Positions 25,621 to 36,908 of a stretch of DNA of 64,000 nt are shown here, in pieces. Source of the DNA: Ampullaceana balthica (taxonomy: Eukaryota; Mollusca; Gastropoda; Lymnaeidae); assembly GCA_944989445.1 (NCBI GenBank), contig CALYLW010000503.1, forward strand, positions 62,001 to 126,000. Direction: 5' to 3'. Below the pieces are notes generated by a model that worked only from the letters and a program-made list of their open reading frames with translations, did no database searches and was not told where the DNA came from. The translations under genes were made by a program, and so were the position numbers. Each line of letters begins with the position of its first letter. Position 1 is the first letter of the stretch.

Positions 25621-25960
25621 ATTAAAAGTAGTTTGATCGAATCAAATTCGATTAAAAATGCGATTAAAATTTATGATAATATTTCTAATTTCTTTTTCCA
25701 ATTTATTAATAATTTCTATTTTTTCTTACTCACATACTTTTCCCACGTATTATTACTATATTTGTAGACGTGCATACGTAAACAAAAAGGTTTTTCTTCA
25801 ATATTTCTTTGATGTGTTTTACGTAACAAAATTTGGGAGCCATGGAATTACCGCGACTTAACCGATTTCGAGAAATAATGAATCGCAACTCAACGACATG
25901 TATATATGCGTTTAAAATATAATTAATCGAAATTATTCGATTAATCGATTAATTTTTATT
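25621..25960 (+). repeat. Fragment of BED-hAT element, copy D
   Basis: Matches the 5' non-coding part of the 15.4-kb element (cacatacttttcccacgtat, then gacgtgcatacgtaaacaaaaa) and then jumps to the 3' end phrase ATTCGATTAATCGATTAA. Internally deleted. Confidence 0.5.
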
Positions 25961-27889
25961 TTTTTATTTTACGAACAAAATAATTCATCAGTACCAGTCA
26001 TGGTAGTAGCTTTTATTATTACTCTGGGAGGACAGTATTACGAATTCAATTATTTCTCATGCTTTCTTTTTATTTCAGCCCCTCTCTTTTCCTTTATCTC
26101 CGCTAGTGTCTCTAACTATTACACTCATACCCACCTTTACTCCGTTCCCTCGGACTATTTCTTCAAACAACGCATTTAAAAAGTCTAATTTTATATAAAT
26201 ATATAATATAAATCTGCATCTATTATGTTCAGGTAATATATTTTTCATGCTCCAATACATTTCTAAAAAAAATCAAACAAATATACTATGAAAGATACCG
26301 AGTTATCAGCAAAATTAATTTGCAAAGATGTAAACGTTAGTGAAGACAAAAACAGTTTTTTATGTATTTCAATACAGTGCCAATACAAATGCACGCAGCC
26401 CTGTCCCAAAGTATATAAATAAATCAGCATGGTGCAATGTTAAGAAAATTAAATCTGAAAAAAATTATGTTAATGCCAATAGCAGAATAATAAAGACCAA
26501 TCCTTGAGGGTTTGCGCACTGACTGTACCGACTTTCGGGTTTACCCGCAGGAAGATCAACAAAAGAGAGGCTAAAATAATCATAACAACTGGCGGGTAGG
26601 TGTCACACAACATCCTGGATAGCCCATTCTACACCTATAGTCCATTCAGCCTGCATGTTTTATTATTTTTGTAGTAGTTGTTTTTTACTTATCAATTTTT
26701 GTTTAATATAGTTTCCTAAATAGGATGGGCTCTTTAGATAAATATTAATTAATGTGTTTCTTTCTAAGACAGTTTTTGTAAGAGACTTTCCGAAGCATTA
26801 AGTTAAATAGGGATTGAAAAAAAACCAATCAAGTGTCTGAAGTACATTTATTTAGAAGCAAGTTAATAAAAACCATGTTTGCACAAAGAACTTAGGTTTT
26901 ATAAGTTGGGGGCCGTCCATAGATGACGTCACGCACACAAAAAAGAGGGGGGAGGGAGGGGTCACACATTTGTGACGATGTGTGACGAAGGGGAGGGGGA
27001 CGTTTAAGAATTGTGACGTCAAAACTTGCAACTTTAAATAAAAGTTATACTTAAATATTTGATGTTTACAATAATTTATTCAATGACGTTTTACATCGCT
27101 TCAGGTGTGTTACTATATTAGAATGCAGGCCTACACTAAATAAATAATATGAAAAAAAGTTATTAGAAACATTTTCAAATGGAAAAAAAAGGTTTTTATG
27201 TGGGGGGGGGGAAGCTTTGTGACGTAATATTGGAGGGGGTCTAACTTTTTGTGACGTTGCGTATCCCGGGGAGGGGGGGGGGAGAAATCGGCTAAAATCG
27301 CATGACATCATCTATGGACGGCCTCTTGACCAATTAATAATCTGAAGATAACCCGAATATTTTTTAATTACAAAAAATTAACTAATTTTCCTTCTTTTAG
27401 CTCAAAATTTGATAGCTAATAATATGATCTTCGAGAATATATATGTATTGATACTTTTTATTCGTACTAATATTATAATAAATTAAATTAAAAAATACAG
27501 GCTAATGATCTTAACAATATTGTTTACAGCTCTAACCATGTAAGATTGTAACAGAAGCTTTGTTAACTTTAACAGTGTGTTAACGTTTTCTTCTCTCGGC
27601 ATGAACCAAATTACATGTGACGTCATCAATAAATTTACAACCAAAATTAATGCCAAGCACAATAGTCGAGTGCGTCACATCTTAGGCAGAAAATAATTTT
27701 TTATAAGTTTCAATAAGGCAAACCAACCTTGACTTTTAGACTTCATTCCCAAATTTGAACAGCATATTCTGAAAGCAATATATAAATAAAACGTGTCAGC
27801 AACTTTTTCTATGTATTGTGAGAAGAGTTTGTGGAAACAAAAAAAAATAAACTGATCGGGGAATGCCTTTTTCAGTTCTGATGGCTACA
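25961..27889. other. No gene seen outside the 26.9-kb element
   Basis: AT-rich unique sequence. Confidence 0.55.
26909..27323. mobile_element. Full-length palindromic-ended element (GGCCGTCCAT family)
   Basis: Inverted ends: GGCCGTCCATAGATGACGTC at the left and, at the right, CATCTATGGACGGCC. Inside both ends are G-rich tracts and GTGACG motifs. No coding capacity. Three other copies or ends lie at 48,823, 52,225 and 63,415. Confidence 0.75.
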
Positions 27890-28346
27890 CCTCTCTTTCT
27901 GCATTGGTACCAAACTAAACACATATTCTGTAGGCCTGAGAATAATCTCTTAAGGCCTTGGCTAGTACCTGGGCAATCTGCTGCATCTGTTGAGCATTGC
28001 CATACAACATTGTCTTTACATGGGACTCTTCCGCCTCCGTCACCTCCCCGGCTATATCTAGCGCGGGGCAAGACGTCACCAGGTGTACGACCGTCTCAGA
28101 GGCTTGGCTGCAATGACGGCAGTTCGAGTCCCTGTTGTGGTCTAGCCTGTGAAAGTATGAGTTGGTTGGGCAGTGTTCTGTTCTCATCTGAGTCACTGAA
28201 CTCTGGTGTTTGCGACTGAGGTTCCACCACTGGTCTGAACGCCTTGGCCTGGGCGTGTTAGCGAATACCCCCCTGGCTGTCGTGTTGTCAGCCCACTCCT
28301 GGTACCACTTATTCCGGAAGTGGACCTATAGCCAGGTTTTAGCCCC
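27890..28346 (-). pseudogene. Non-LTR retrotransposon RNase H-type 3' end, second copy
   Basis: Minus-strand relative of the 53.7-54.6 kb element. Near-identical HCPTNSYFHRLDHNRDSNC and the CRHCSQASETVVHLVTSCP zinc region, plus the upstream TWL/YQEWADNTTARG part in a shifted frame. The RNase H catalytic part is missing: truncated near 28,346 at the equivalent of 54,187. Confidence 0.75.
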
Positions 28347-28619
28347 TGCATTGGTACAAAATAGATCGACAGATCTCTCAAGAAGAAAATGAAACTTTCA
28401 TGAATTGTTGTGCTAGCAGCAACGCCGTTCTCCCATCGCCCATCACAGTAGTAAGTCTTCCCGCGATTACATAGAGAGAATGAGAAAGAAAAGTATCACC
28501 CCCCGCTTGCACTTGTTATAATTTAAACAGTATTAGTAATACCCAAAACTTCTTTGTAGCTACCGTAATCTAAAGATTCGAAATACCGAGTAGAAATATA
28601 TGAATGAGATATTTTCATG

Positions 28620-28975
28620 GATTACCCATGTCAATGAGGTAATTAAAATACTTTTTTAAAACTTAGTTTTATAAAGAGAATTTTTACAGATTTAATAAGA
28701 AAGTAATACGGAAATGATATTTTACTTCTGTAAGACCTGTACAAGAAAATGCATCTTCTTTATGGGACCCATCCACCAAAGAAAACAGATAAGCTAAAAC
28801 AAATTTAAAAAAGAGCTACCAGATTCCTTACTGTAGAATTTTCAAAACTGACAAGAGTAACACCATTGGTTAAAATATTTAAACCCAGAAACACCAGAGA
28901 ATAGAAGAACAACGAGTAAAGTAATAATAATACATAAGCAATTCATTCTAATTTGGGCCTACTAAGACCTTAAAA
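28620..28975 (+). pseudogene. CR1/L2-like LINE fragment, decayed
   Basis: Aligns by eye to 47,087-47,430: 'cccatgtcaatgaggtaatt', 'cctgtacaagaaaatgcatc', 'agagctaccagattcctta'. Several frameshifts and stops. The 5' truncation falls at almost the same base as in the 47-kb copy. Confidence 0.65.
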
Positions 28976-29044
28976 CGCTTTTTTTATTGGGTGGCGAGGG
29001 GGGGGTAGGGAGGTGGGCGATTCGAGAGTCTACAAAGTTCATGG

Positions 29045-29430
29045 CCATGCACTTGTGTCATTTTCTTCAGTGAACTATCTTGGTGTTACTATACAAAGAG
29101 ATGTTTACTGTGACGAGCATATTGACACTGTACAGCTTGGCAAACAGAACCATTGAATATTTCTAAGACGAAAACTGCAGGTTCGGAAACTCCAGGGTAA
29201 AAGAAACAGCTTATAAAGTCTTTTTCCGTCCGATATTGGATTATGTGGTCTATAGTTTGGAATTCATACATTCAGAATACCATAAGAAGATTAGAGGCAG
29301 TCATGTGACGGGCGGCACGCTTTGACCAGAGCAGACACAAAAACGCTGGACTTACCACGACTGAAAAAACATGACAACTGCACGGAAAGGCAAAAAATGT
29401 TGTTCAAATTAAAATAAACAACCAATCAAA
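29045..29430 (+). pseudogene. Second LINE reverse-transcriptase fragment, different subfamily
   Basis: Scattered-frame remnants read VNYLGVTIQRD, HIDTV, FLRRKLQ, then LEAV and RRAARF-like bases and HDNCTERQKMLFKL. This is the same reverse-transcriptase C-terminal region as above but a diverged family. Multiple frameshifts. Confidence 0.5.
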
Positions 29431-29439
29431 ACATATTTT

Positions 29440-29812
29440 GTCACTGTAAATCCCTTATATATGAGACAGAACTAAAATTATTGATTATGTTCAATATAAT
29501 ACACACCGTGCATTCTATATAATGCGCAATGCGCGAGAGACTGGCATAAACATTTACATGCTACATAGAGATAAATAGAGATAATCTAAAAATTAAGTAA
29601 TTTAATTACATTATATTCGATCGATTTAAAATTTTGATAGAATGCATTGTCAGGTGACAAAAGTCTTTGCGCAAAATTTCAGCTCGATAGCATCACGGGA
29701 AGTGGGTCATTTTGTTTGCTTTTCTTTTTCCGCGGAACCATGCGACCACGACAGACAGAAAGACAAGGCGGTGAAGTTAATATAAGGGATTTAATAAAAA
29801 GGTTTGTCCTCG
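29440..29812 (-). repeat. Diverged copy of the ~500-bp repeat
   Basis: Reversed relative to 32.8 kb: 'tcgatcgatttaaaattttg', 'aaaatttcagctcgatagc' and 'gttaatataagggattt' mark it. Confidence 0.5.
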
Positions 29813-29837
29813 GTAGAGGGTGTAAAATCACCCCTCT

Positions 29838-29946
<109 letters not shown>

Positions 29947-30024
29947 GCCAAGACAGATACGATGCCATGATAGGCAATACAGGCTAACAAAGACATAAAT
30001 TAAAAAACCCCGTACAAGACAAGT

Positions 30025-30748
30025 TTTTGACTATAAATCCTTTATGTACGAGAAGTAACCAAAAGAATGTTCATTATAATACGCAGCGCAAGACCATCCA
30101 AAAATACAAAATTGTAGTTGTGTCGTAAAACATGTTTAATATAATTCGCACAGATCAGGAATCAACATACATAATTCCCGTAATGGATGTAATGCTTCTT
30201 GGATGTAATGCTGATTTGTTCAATAGTGCGCACCAAAAAATACTGCACCAAATATAACTTTTTTCGAACGTTCCGCATAAAATTGTTCAATATGATAATA
30301 AATGAATCAAATAAAGATAAATAAAATAAATGAAAGTTCTGTATTGCATTATTTTTTAATCTGATGTGTATTTATTTTGAAAACTTCCGTCATTTTTGAC
30401 GGGTGATAAAATTCTAGTATGTTTATAAAGAGTGTTGTCAATAAAATACGCACCTTATTGCGCGACAGGAAAGGTTGTTCAATGTAGTACGCCCGCGAGT
30501 TTCCGAACGTTATCTCAAAAAATAACAAGATATATAGAGATAAATAAAATAATATAACAATTCAATAATTTAATGAAAGGTCATGCGATCGATCTGAAAT
30601 TTTGATACATCGTTTTTATCATCGGAACAAAACTGCCTGAAAAATTTCAGCTCACTAGCTTACGAGGAAGTGGGTTAACAATCGATCCCAAGTTTTTTCG
30701 ACAAACAAACAAGCAACCAGACACCAGGAATTAATATAAAGGATTTTG
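30025..30748 (-). repeat. ~500-bp repeat interrupted by another repeat
   Basis: 30,025-30,162 and 30,413-30,748 together make one reversed copy (tttatgtacgagaagtaac ... aattaatataaaggatt). The middle 250 bases (30,163-30,412) instead match, in reverse, the 38,740-39,010 repeat (aaaacttccgtcatttttga), so one inserted into or recombined with the other. Confidence 0.65.
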
Positions 30749-32275
30749 AAAGAAAAGAAATCAAAACAGGAGCTTATACTTCTTGCCACAGACACAAAGT
30801 GACTTAAATAAGCTTCCAAGAGGATCATTAGAGGTCAACAACAATAGAAGACGTTGTGTCTAGTACTTTCTGTTCCCAAACTTTCCGCCACTATTATCCC
30901 GAACATCTACCCTACAAGGTATCATCTACACGGACGTATATACTAAACCCTCAACTTTCTACACGAGACATGATGACCAGAGGATTGATTGTTAAACCTT
31001 AATAAGTAGAAGAAGACAAGATGAATAAGTGTAGAATTATATTGTAATTAGATGAGAGCAGAGGCGTAACAACGACTTGGTATCGGGGCAGTTGTCAAGG
31101 GCGCCGATGGCTAATCCTTCAATAATCAATTTATTCTGTATAATTTAGTATTTCCCCTATTTCTCTAGGGTGCCAAAAATGAATTAGCCAAGGGCGCGGA
31201 AATATCAGCTTCGCTTCTGGATGAGACACAAAACATGGGCGTCACTTGAAGGGGTGCGTCAGGAAAGTGATCAAGACGACTATGAAAATGAGATGATTTT
31301 GTTTAGTGTTAATTAACAGTTTTACATTTAACCATAGCTATCAAAGTGACGTCACAGATTGCCTTTATCAAGGTTACAAAAAATGTAAGAGGGTTCATAT
31401 TTTAACTATCGTGCAGTGATACTTGAGACAAACCATGGACAGAGTTTTTATTTTTTAATATTTTTTTTTAATTACCATTGCTTATCCTTCGTACTGTGAG
31501 ATTATACTATATTTTGGAGAGAAAAAAAAATATTTTTAGAACTAAATTAGTTATGAATCATTTTATTCTTAAAATCTTAAATTATATACATTTTCAAATC
31601 AGTTTTCCCCAAACGATAAGATAAAATTAAAAAGAAAAAACGGATTAGCGCTAAAAATTGTCAGCGATTTAATTTGTCTTCATAATTTTTTTCACCAATT
31701 TTTACGAAAAGGACCACTTAATCTAATGAGGTTTGATCACATCCATGTCTCACTTCGTAATTTGTTAACACCAGTTGTTGAAGCGGCGGTTCCCAGACTT
31801 TTCTTGTTGGCGACCCCATGAAAAAAAAATAAGCTGAGAGACATCCTCCAATTTCTTAGTTGCACAGCAGTCCTAACACTTAAGATAAATAATTGTAATA
31901 GAAAGTGGATTGAAGTTAAAAATAGATTATTCTTAACATCGTTTAACTGTTACGGTGGCAACATCAGCTTTCCGTTAGTGGAGGACGCTGGATAATCTGA
32001 TTTTTGGGTCGTCAGCTATATGGGATTTGTTTGATTCAAAGGGAACGGGTGAACGGGTGAAAGGTGGAGAGTTCAATGCATCGACATTTTTAAGGTCAGT
32101 CGTGGTCATTTATATTTTTTTAGTTTTAGACTTGGTGAGGAGATGGGCGCCGCGAAGTCTACCGAGAGAAAGCACTAGTGGAAATATTAGAACCCCTTAC
32201 AACCAAAATTAATAAATAAATAGTAAACATCTGATGCTTTATGAAACGAGTGAATAAACTCATCAAAGAATGACG
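30749..32275. other. No gene seen
   Basis: 31,063-31,225 has a partly symmetric 'aagggcgccgatggctaa' / 'ttagccaagggcgcgg' arrangement. 31,785-31,825 (cggttcccagacttttc, ggcgacccc) looks like the end of a hAT-type repeat. Otherwise unassigned. Confidence 0.5.
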
Positions 32276-32449
32276 TGGCTCATCTAACAAACTATATAAG
32301 TAGGTTCTAATATACCTGGCCTATAACAGCAAATTATAAACGTAGGTTCCAATATATCTGGCTCATCTCAACAAAATATAAAATTAGGTTCTAATATATC
32401 TGGCCCATCTAAAAATACTATAAAAGTAGGTTCTAATATATCTGGTTCG
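32276..32449 (+). repeat. 42-bp minisatellite, 4 copies
   Basis: taggttctaatatatctggc recurs at 32,301, 32,343, 32,385 and 32,427, exactly 42 bases apart. Confidence 0.8.
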
Positions 32450-32842
32450 TGTCAGCTTGATGACAATCTTTTTTCATTGTGGATTACTTCCTCAAACAAA
32501 AACAGGTGAGTACCAAGGAAACCTGATGTGTTTTAAGAATTTCGTTCAGTGTATCTCTTTATCGTTATTGTTATGTATATTAGTATTTTAATGTTTGTGA
32601 ACTCCATTAATATTACACAAATATATTATACATATATTATCAGATGTGTTGAAATAAAGAAGAGCATAGTGATGAGGAATCGTTTGAACACTTTTCTAAT
32701 TACAGATAATATTATCTTATCAGTTAGACTCTTCCTCTATGCAGAAGATTTTTGTGTCTTACGTTCATTATTTGGTCTTTTCCCAAAGTTATTAGTGTGT
32801 TAAGAATATTTAAACATTTGTTTTTGTTTACTCTTATTTTTT

Positions 32843-34812
32843 AAATCCTTTATATTAACTCGTGGTGTCTGCGGCTGCCCGCCCTTGCTTGCTTGCTTGT
32901 CGCCAAAACTTTTGATCGATTTTAACCCACTTTCTCGTAAGCTAGCGAGCTGAAATTTTGCAGGCAGTTTTGTACTGATAATAAAAACAATGTATCAAAA
33001 TTTCAGATCAATCGCAAGTGCCGTAATTAAATTATTGATTTTTTAGATTATTTTATTTATTCCTATGTATCATGCTATTTTTTGAGATAGAGCGTCGCGG
33101 TGCGTATTATATTGAACAACCTTTCTGTCGCGCAATAAGGTGCGTATTTTATTGACAACTCTTTTTATAAACATATTCCTGATCGGTGCGCATTATATTA
33201 AACATGTTTTACGACACAACTGCAATTTTGTATTTCTGGATGGTCTGGCGCTGCGTATTATAATGAACATTCTTTTAGTTACGTCTCGTACATAAAGGAA
33301 TTATAGTGAAAAACTTGGTTTTTTATGTTGTTTTTTTTATAAATCCTTTGTCAAATCCTTTATATTAACTCGTGGTGTCTGGTTGAACCCTTGATGGCTT
33401 GTCGGTCGCCAAAACTTTGGATCGATTTTTAACCCACTTTCTCGTAAGCTAGCGAGCTGAAACTTAGCAGGCAGTTTTGTGCTGATGATAAAAACTATGT
33501 TAAAAAATTTCAGGTCGATCGCATGTACTGTAATTAAATTATTGAATTTTTAGATTGTTTTATTTATTTCTATGTATCATGTTATTTTTTGAGATAGAGT
33601 GTAAGGGTGCGCATTTAATTGAACAACCTTTCTGTCGCGCAATAAGCTGCGTATTTTATTGACAACACTTTTTATAAAGATATTCCTGATCGGTGCGCAT
33701 TATATTAAACATGTATTACGACACAACTACTATTTTGTATTTATGGATGATCTTGCCCTGCGTATTATAATGAACATTCTTTTAGTTACGTCTCGTACAT
33801 AAAGGATTTAGTCAAAAACTTGGATTTTTACGTGTTTTTTAAAATCCTTTATATTAACCCGTGGTGTCTGCGGCCGACCGGCCGACCGACCGACCGACCG
33901 ACCTTGTCGCCAAAACTTTTGATCGATTTTTAACCCACTTGCTCGCAAGATAGCGAGCTGAAATTTTGCAGGCAGTTTCGTACCGATGATAAAAACAATG
34001 TATCAAAATTTCAGATTGATCGCATGTACCGTAATTAAATTATTGATTTTTTAGATTATTTTATTTATTCCTATGTATCATGTTATTTTTTGAGATAGAG
34101 CGTCGCGGTGCGTATTATATTGAACAACCTTTCTGTCGCGCAATAAGGTGCGTATTTTATTGACAGCTCTTTTTATAAACATATTCCTGATCGGTGCGCA
34201 TTATATTAAACATGTTTTACGACACAACTACAATTTTGTATTTTTGGATGATCTTGCCCTGCGTATTATAATGAACATTCTTTTAATTACTTCTCGTACA
34301 TAAAGGATTTATAGTGAAAAACTCGGTTTTTTACGTGTTTTTTAAAAATGAAATCCTTTATATTAACTCGTGGTTTCTGTTTGGTTGATTGTTTGCTTGC
34401 TTGTCGCCAAAACTTTGGATCGATTTTTAACCCACTTTCTCGTTAGCTACCGAGCTGAAATTTCGCAGGCAGTTTTGTACCGATGATAAAAACGATGTAT
34501 CAAATTTTCATATTGATCGTATGTACCGTAATTAAATGATTGAATTTTTAGATTATTTTATTTATCTCTTTGTATCATGTTAAATTTTTTTTCTATAGTG
34601 TCGCGGTGCGTATTATATTGAACGACCTTTCCTGTCGCGCAATAAGGTGCGTATTTTATTGAGAACGCTTTTTATAAACATATTCCTGATCGGTGCGCAT
34701 TATATTAAACATGTTTTACGACACAACTGCAATTTTGTATTTTTGGATGGTCTTGCACTGTGTATTATAATGAACATTCTTTTAGTTATGTCGCGTGCAC
34801 AAAGGATTTATA
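32843..34812 (+). repeat. Four tandem copies of a ~500-bp dispersed repeat
   Basis: Units start at 32,843, 33,353, 33,842 and 34,351 with AAATCCTTTATATTAA, then 'cgccaaaacttt', 'agctagcgagctgaaa', 'gtaattaaattattga', 'gtgcgtattatattgaac' and end near CTCGTACATAAAGGATTTA. Spacing is 510, 489 and 509 bases. Single reversed copies lie at 29.4, 30.0-30.7 and 61.8 kb. Confidence 0.85.
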
Positions 34813-35037
34813 GTAAAAAACTTGTTTTTTTACGTTTTTTTTTATTAATGACTTAATTGCTCGTTTTTTCACATGAAACTTCAACACATTTTCATTTCAA
34901 GTATACCATCAAGATAGAAATAGTTCAGTGATGCGGAATGGTTTGTGTGCTCATGGTGGTGGTGTTTGTGCAAGATGATGACAAGGAAGCTGCTTGCTTG
35001 TAACGTGATCGGGACCTTTTCAACACCATGAGTAAAC

Positions 35038-35153
35038 TACCGTATATACTCGTTCTATAGTCCGTTCGTTCATATGTCATAAGCCGACCCCCCGAACATT
35101 TTCCCCTAGATTTTGTCCAAAAAAGGTCGGCTTGCGAACGAGTATGTACGGTA
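35038..35153. mobile_element. 116-bp inverted-repeat element
   Basis: TACCGTATATACTCGTTC at the left and GAACGAGTATGTACGGTA at the right pair almost perfectly. It lies near the GC-rich block upstream of the cytokine gene. Confidence 0.65.
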
Positions 35154-35489
35154 AGTAAGGAATTTAGGTGATTGGACCTTTTTTTTCTATTTATAAAAAC
35201 AAACATTTATTTTCACTCAAGGTGACTAAGTAAACAACAACTAAGGCAGAAGAAAGTCTATCATAATTCAAACGTCTTATTTTTGCAGGCTGTAATCATA
35301 TGATTGTCCCTTGTATTTTTTTGTTTAAAAAAACTTCCAAATTCTTTCAATAAGATTTTCATACTATTCAGCCAATGGTCGCTTCCGAGCCCTTAGCAAA
35401 TATTGGCAGACAGGGAACCTATGTTCGTGTTTACTTTTTTCAGGAAGTGCCCTGATTAACCACATTGGTGCCGGGCCAGAACTTTTTCA

Positions 35490-35815
35490 GACATGGCCTC
35501 GAACTCGATTGGCTTAAATATCCACTGTGGCGGCGGGAATCCCTCGCTGACGTCACGACCTACTTCACACGGTATTTTAAACGATCACGACAAACGGGTA
35601 GCTTACAAGGGGGGTTTTCTAACGTTTGAGGTCATCCGAGTCATTGAATCTAAATGGTCCATGAGAATGTTTTGTTATCAGGAGAGTGCACCAGGAATTC
35701 GGTCTAGTTTTCTGGCAGGTACACGCGTCTCACTAACAGGAGTCGAGCGCTGGCGTAAACAAGAATTTGTGACGCCGCGGGGGTTTCTTTGCGTCGCCAC
35801 CCGCTTTTAGAAAAC
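35490..35815 (+). promoter_or_regulatory. GC-rich block with CRE and kappaB-like site
   Basis: A GC-rich, CpG-containing stretch unlike its surroundings. GGGAATCCC at 35535-35543 fits 9 of 10 positions of the consensus GGGRNWYYCC, and a perfect CRE palindrome TGACGTCA lies at 35548-35555. It contains a 105-codon open frame with no recognisable motif. It lies about 1.3 kb upstream of the cytokine gene, so a distal promoter or enhancer is plausible; a first non-coding exon is another option (tggcag followed by gtacac near 35,720). Confidence 0.3.
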
Positions 35816-36552
35816 CGTAAAGCTTACGGCATACAGAGAAACAATGATTCGATTGGGGTGCAAATGCCATCTCCGCAGACCACATGGCGCAATCTGACTG
35901 ACTCTGTCCATTCGATTGTTTCAATTTAAATGTTATAATTTGTATTTGCTGTTTGGGTTAGATGTGAAATATTAGTCAATTATTATTATCATTATATTTG
36001 TAAGACCAGCTAACATAGTGCCAATAAAGTTCGCTTCTAACACGTTTACTTGTCAAATGTATACGTTTTCTGCAGAAAAAAAAGGGGGGGGGGTGATTTG
36101 GCAATGCCAGAGAGGTGAAGTTGTAGATACAACGCTCACGATATTAAATGTATGGTATTGTCAGTGTGCAGTACCGCATGGTGTGTAATCGACGGTATCC
36201 TTCCTCCAAATACTATTTCACGACTTTCGTCTAAAACATCTTAACTGCTTTATACTAATTAACCCCCCCCCCTTTTTTTAAAATAATTATTGAGTTCAAC
36301 GTATTGAGTTGTATCACGAATGCATGGATGAGTCAAATTAACTGGCAAATTTAACACACACACACACAAAAAACACAACAAAAACAACAACAACAAAATT
36401 AAGTTAAAAAGAAATTCAACCCCAAGTTCTTCCCCTTGCCATAAAAAAATTTATCTCCCCTTAGCCTGGACAAGCGGTGTAATTATTTCTAGACCACTTC
36501 TTGCCAGGTTTATTTTTGTAGACACATAAATCCAGGATGTGGAGACTCCGGC

Positions 36553-36560
36553 TATTTAAA
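36553..36560 (+). promoter_or_regulatory. TATA-like element upstream of the IL-17-like gene
   Basis: TATTTAAA in a locally GC-richer context about 300 bases upstream of the first ATG. It would put a start site near 36,585-36,590 with a ~270-base leader. No transcript evidence is available. Confidence 0.25.
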
Positions 36561-36857
36561 CCGAAGTCGGGCCAATAGGAATACAGATCAGGTTCTGCAA
36601 CCAGTTTCAAATCATTTGAAGTATCACAAGCGCTTTTGCTTAATAGTTTTAATAGTTAACCGTTGTATTCGTTTACCACAGGCATTGCAGAATTGTTTTG
36701 TAGTTATATTAAGCTCACTAATCGTGGTAATTTTATGTGAAATAGTAAATTGCTGAAACGATTTTATTTTAAAACAAAATAACTACTGTTGTTGAATAAA
36801 AGCATAGGGTTGGTTTTCTATTTGTTTAGCGCTATCCCAGAAACCTTCACTTAAAAC

Positions 36858-36908
36858 ATGATGACGCATGGAGATGTCAGATTTATTTCCTTCGCCATTT
36901 CGGCTTTG
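36858..36908 (+). CDS. IL17-like: IL-17-like gene, exon 1 (signal peptide start)
   Basis: Seventeen codons beginning at tandem ATGs and ending in phase 0 at a strong donor (gtaagt). It encodes the N-terminal half of the hydrophobic signal sequence (FISFAISAL). The following intron is 2,162 bases and holds two repeat elements. Confidence 0.75.

Noticed and set aside
35493..35810. 105-codon ORF in the GC-rich block
   Set aside because: No recognisable motif and no splice logic; better explained as a GC-rich regulatory block where stops are rare.
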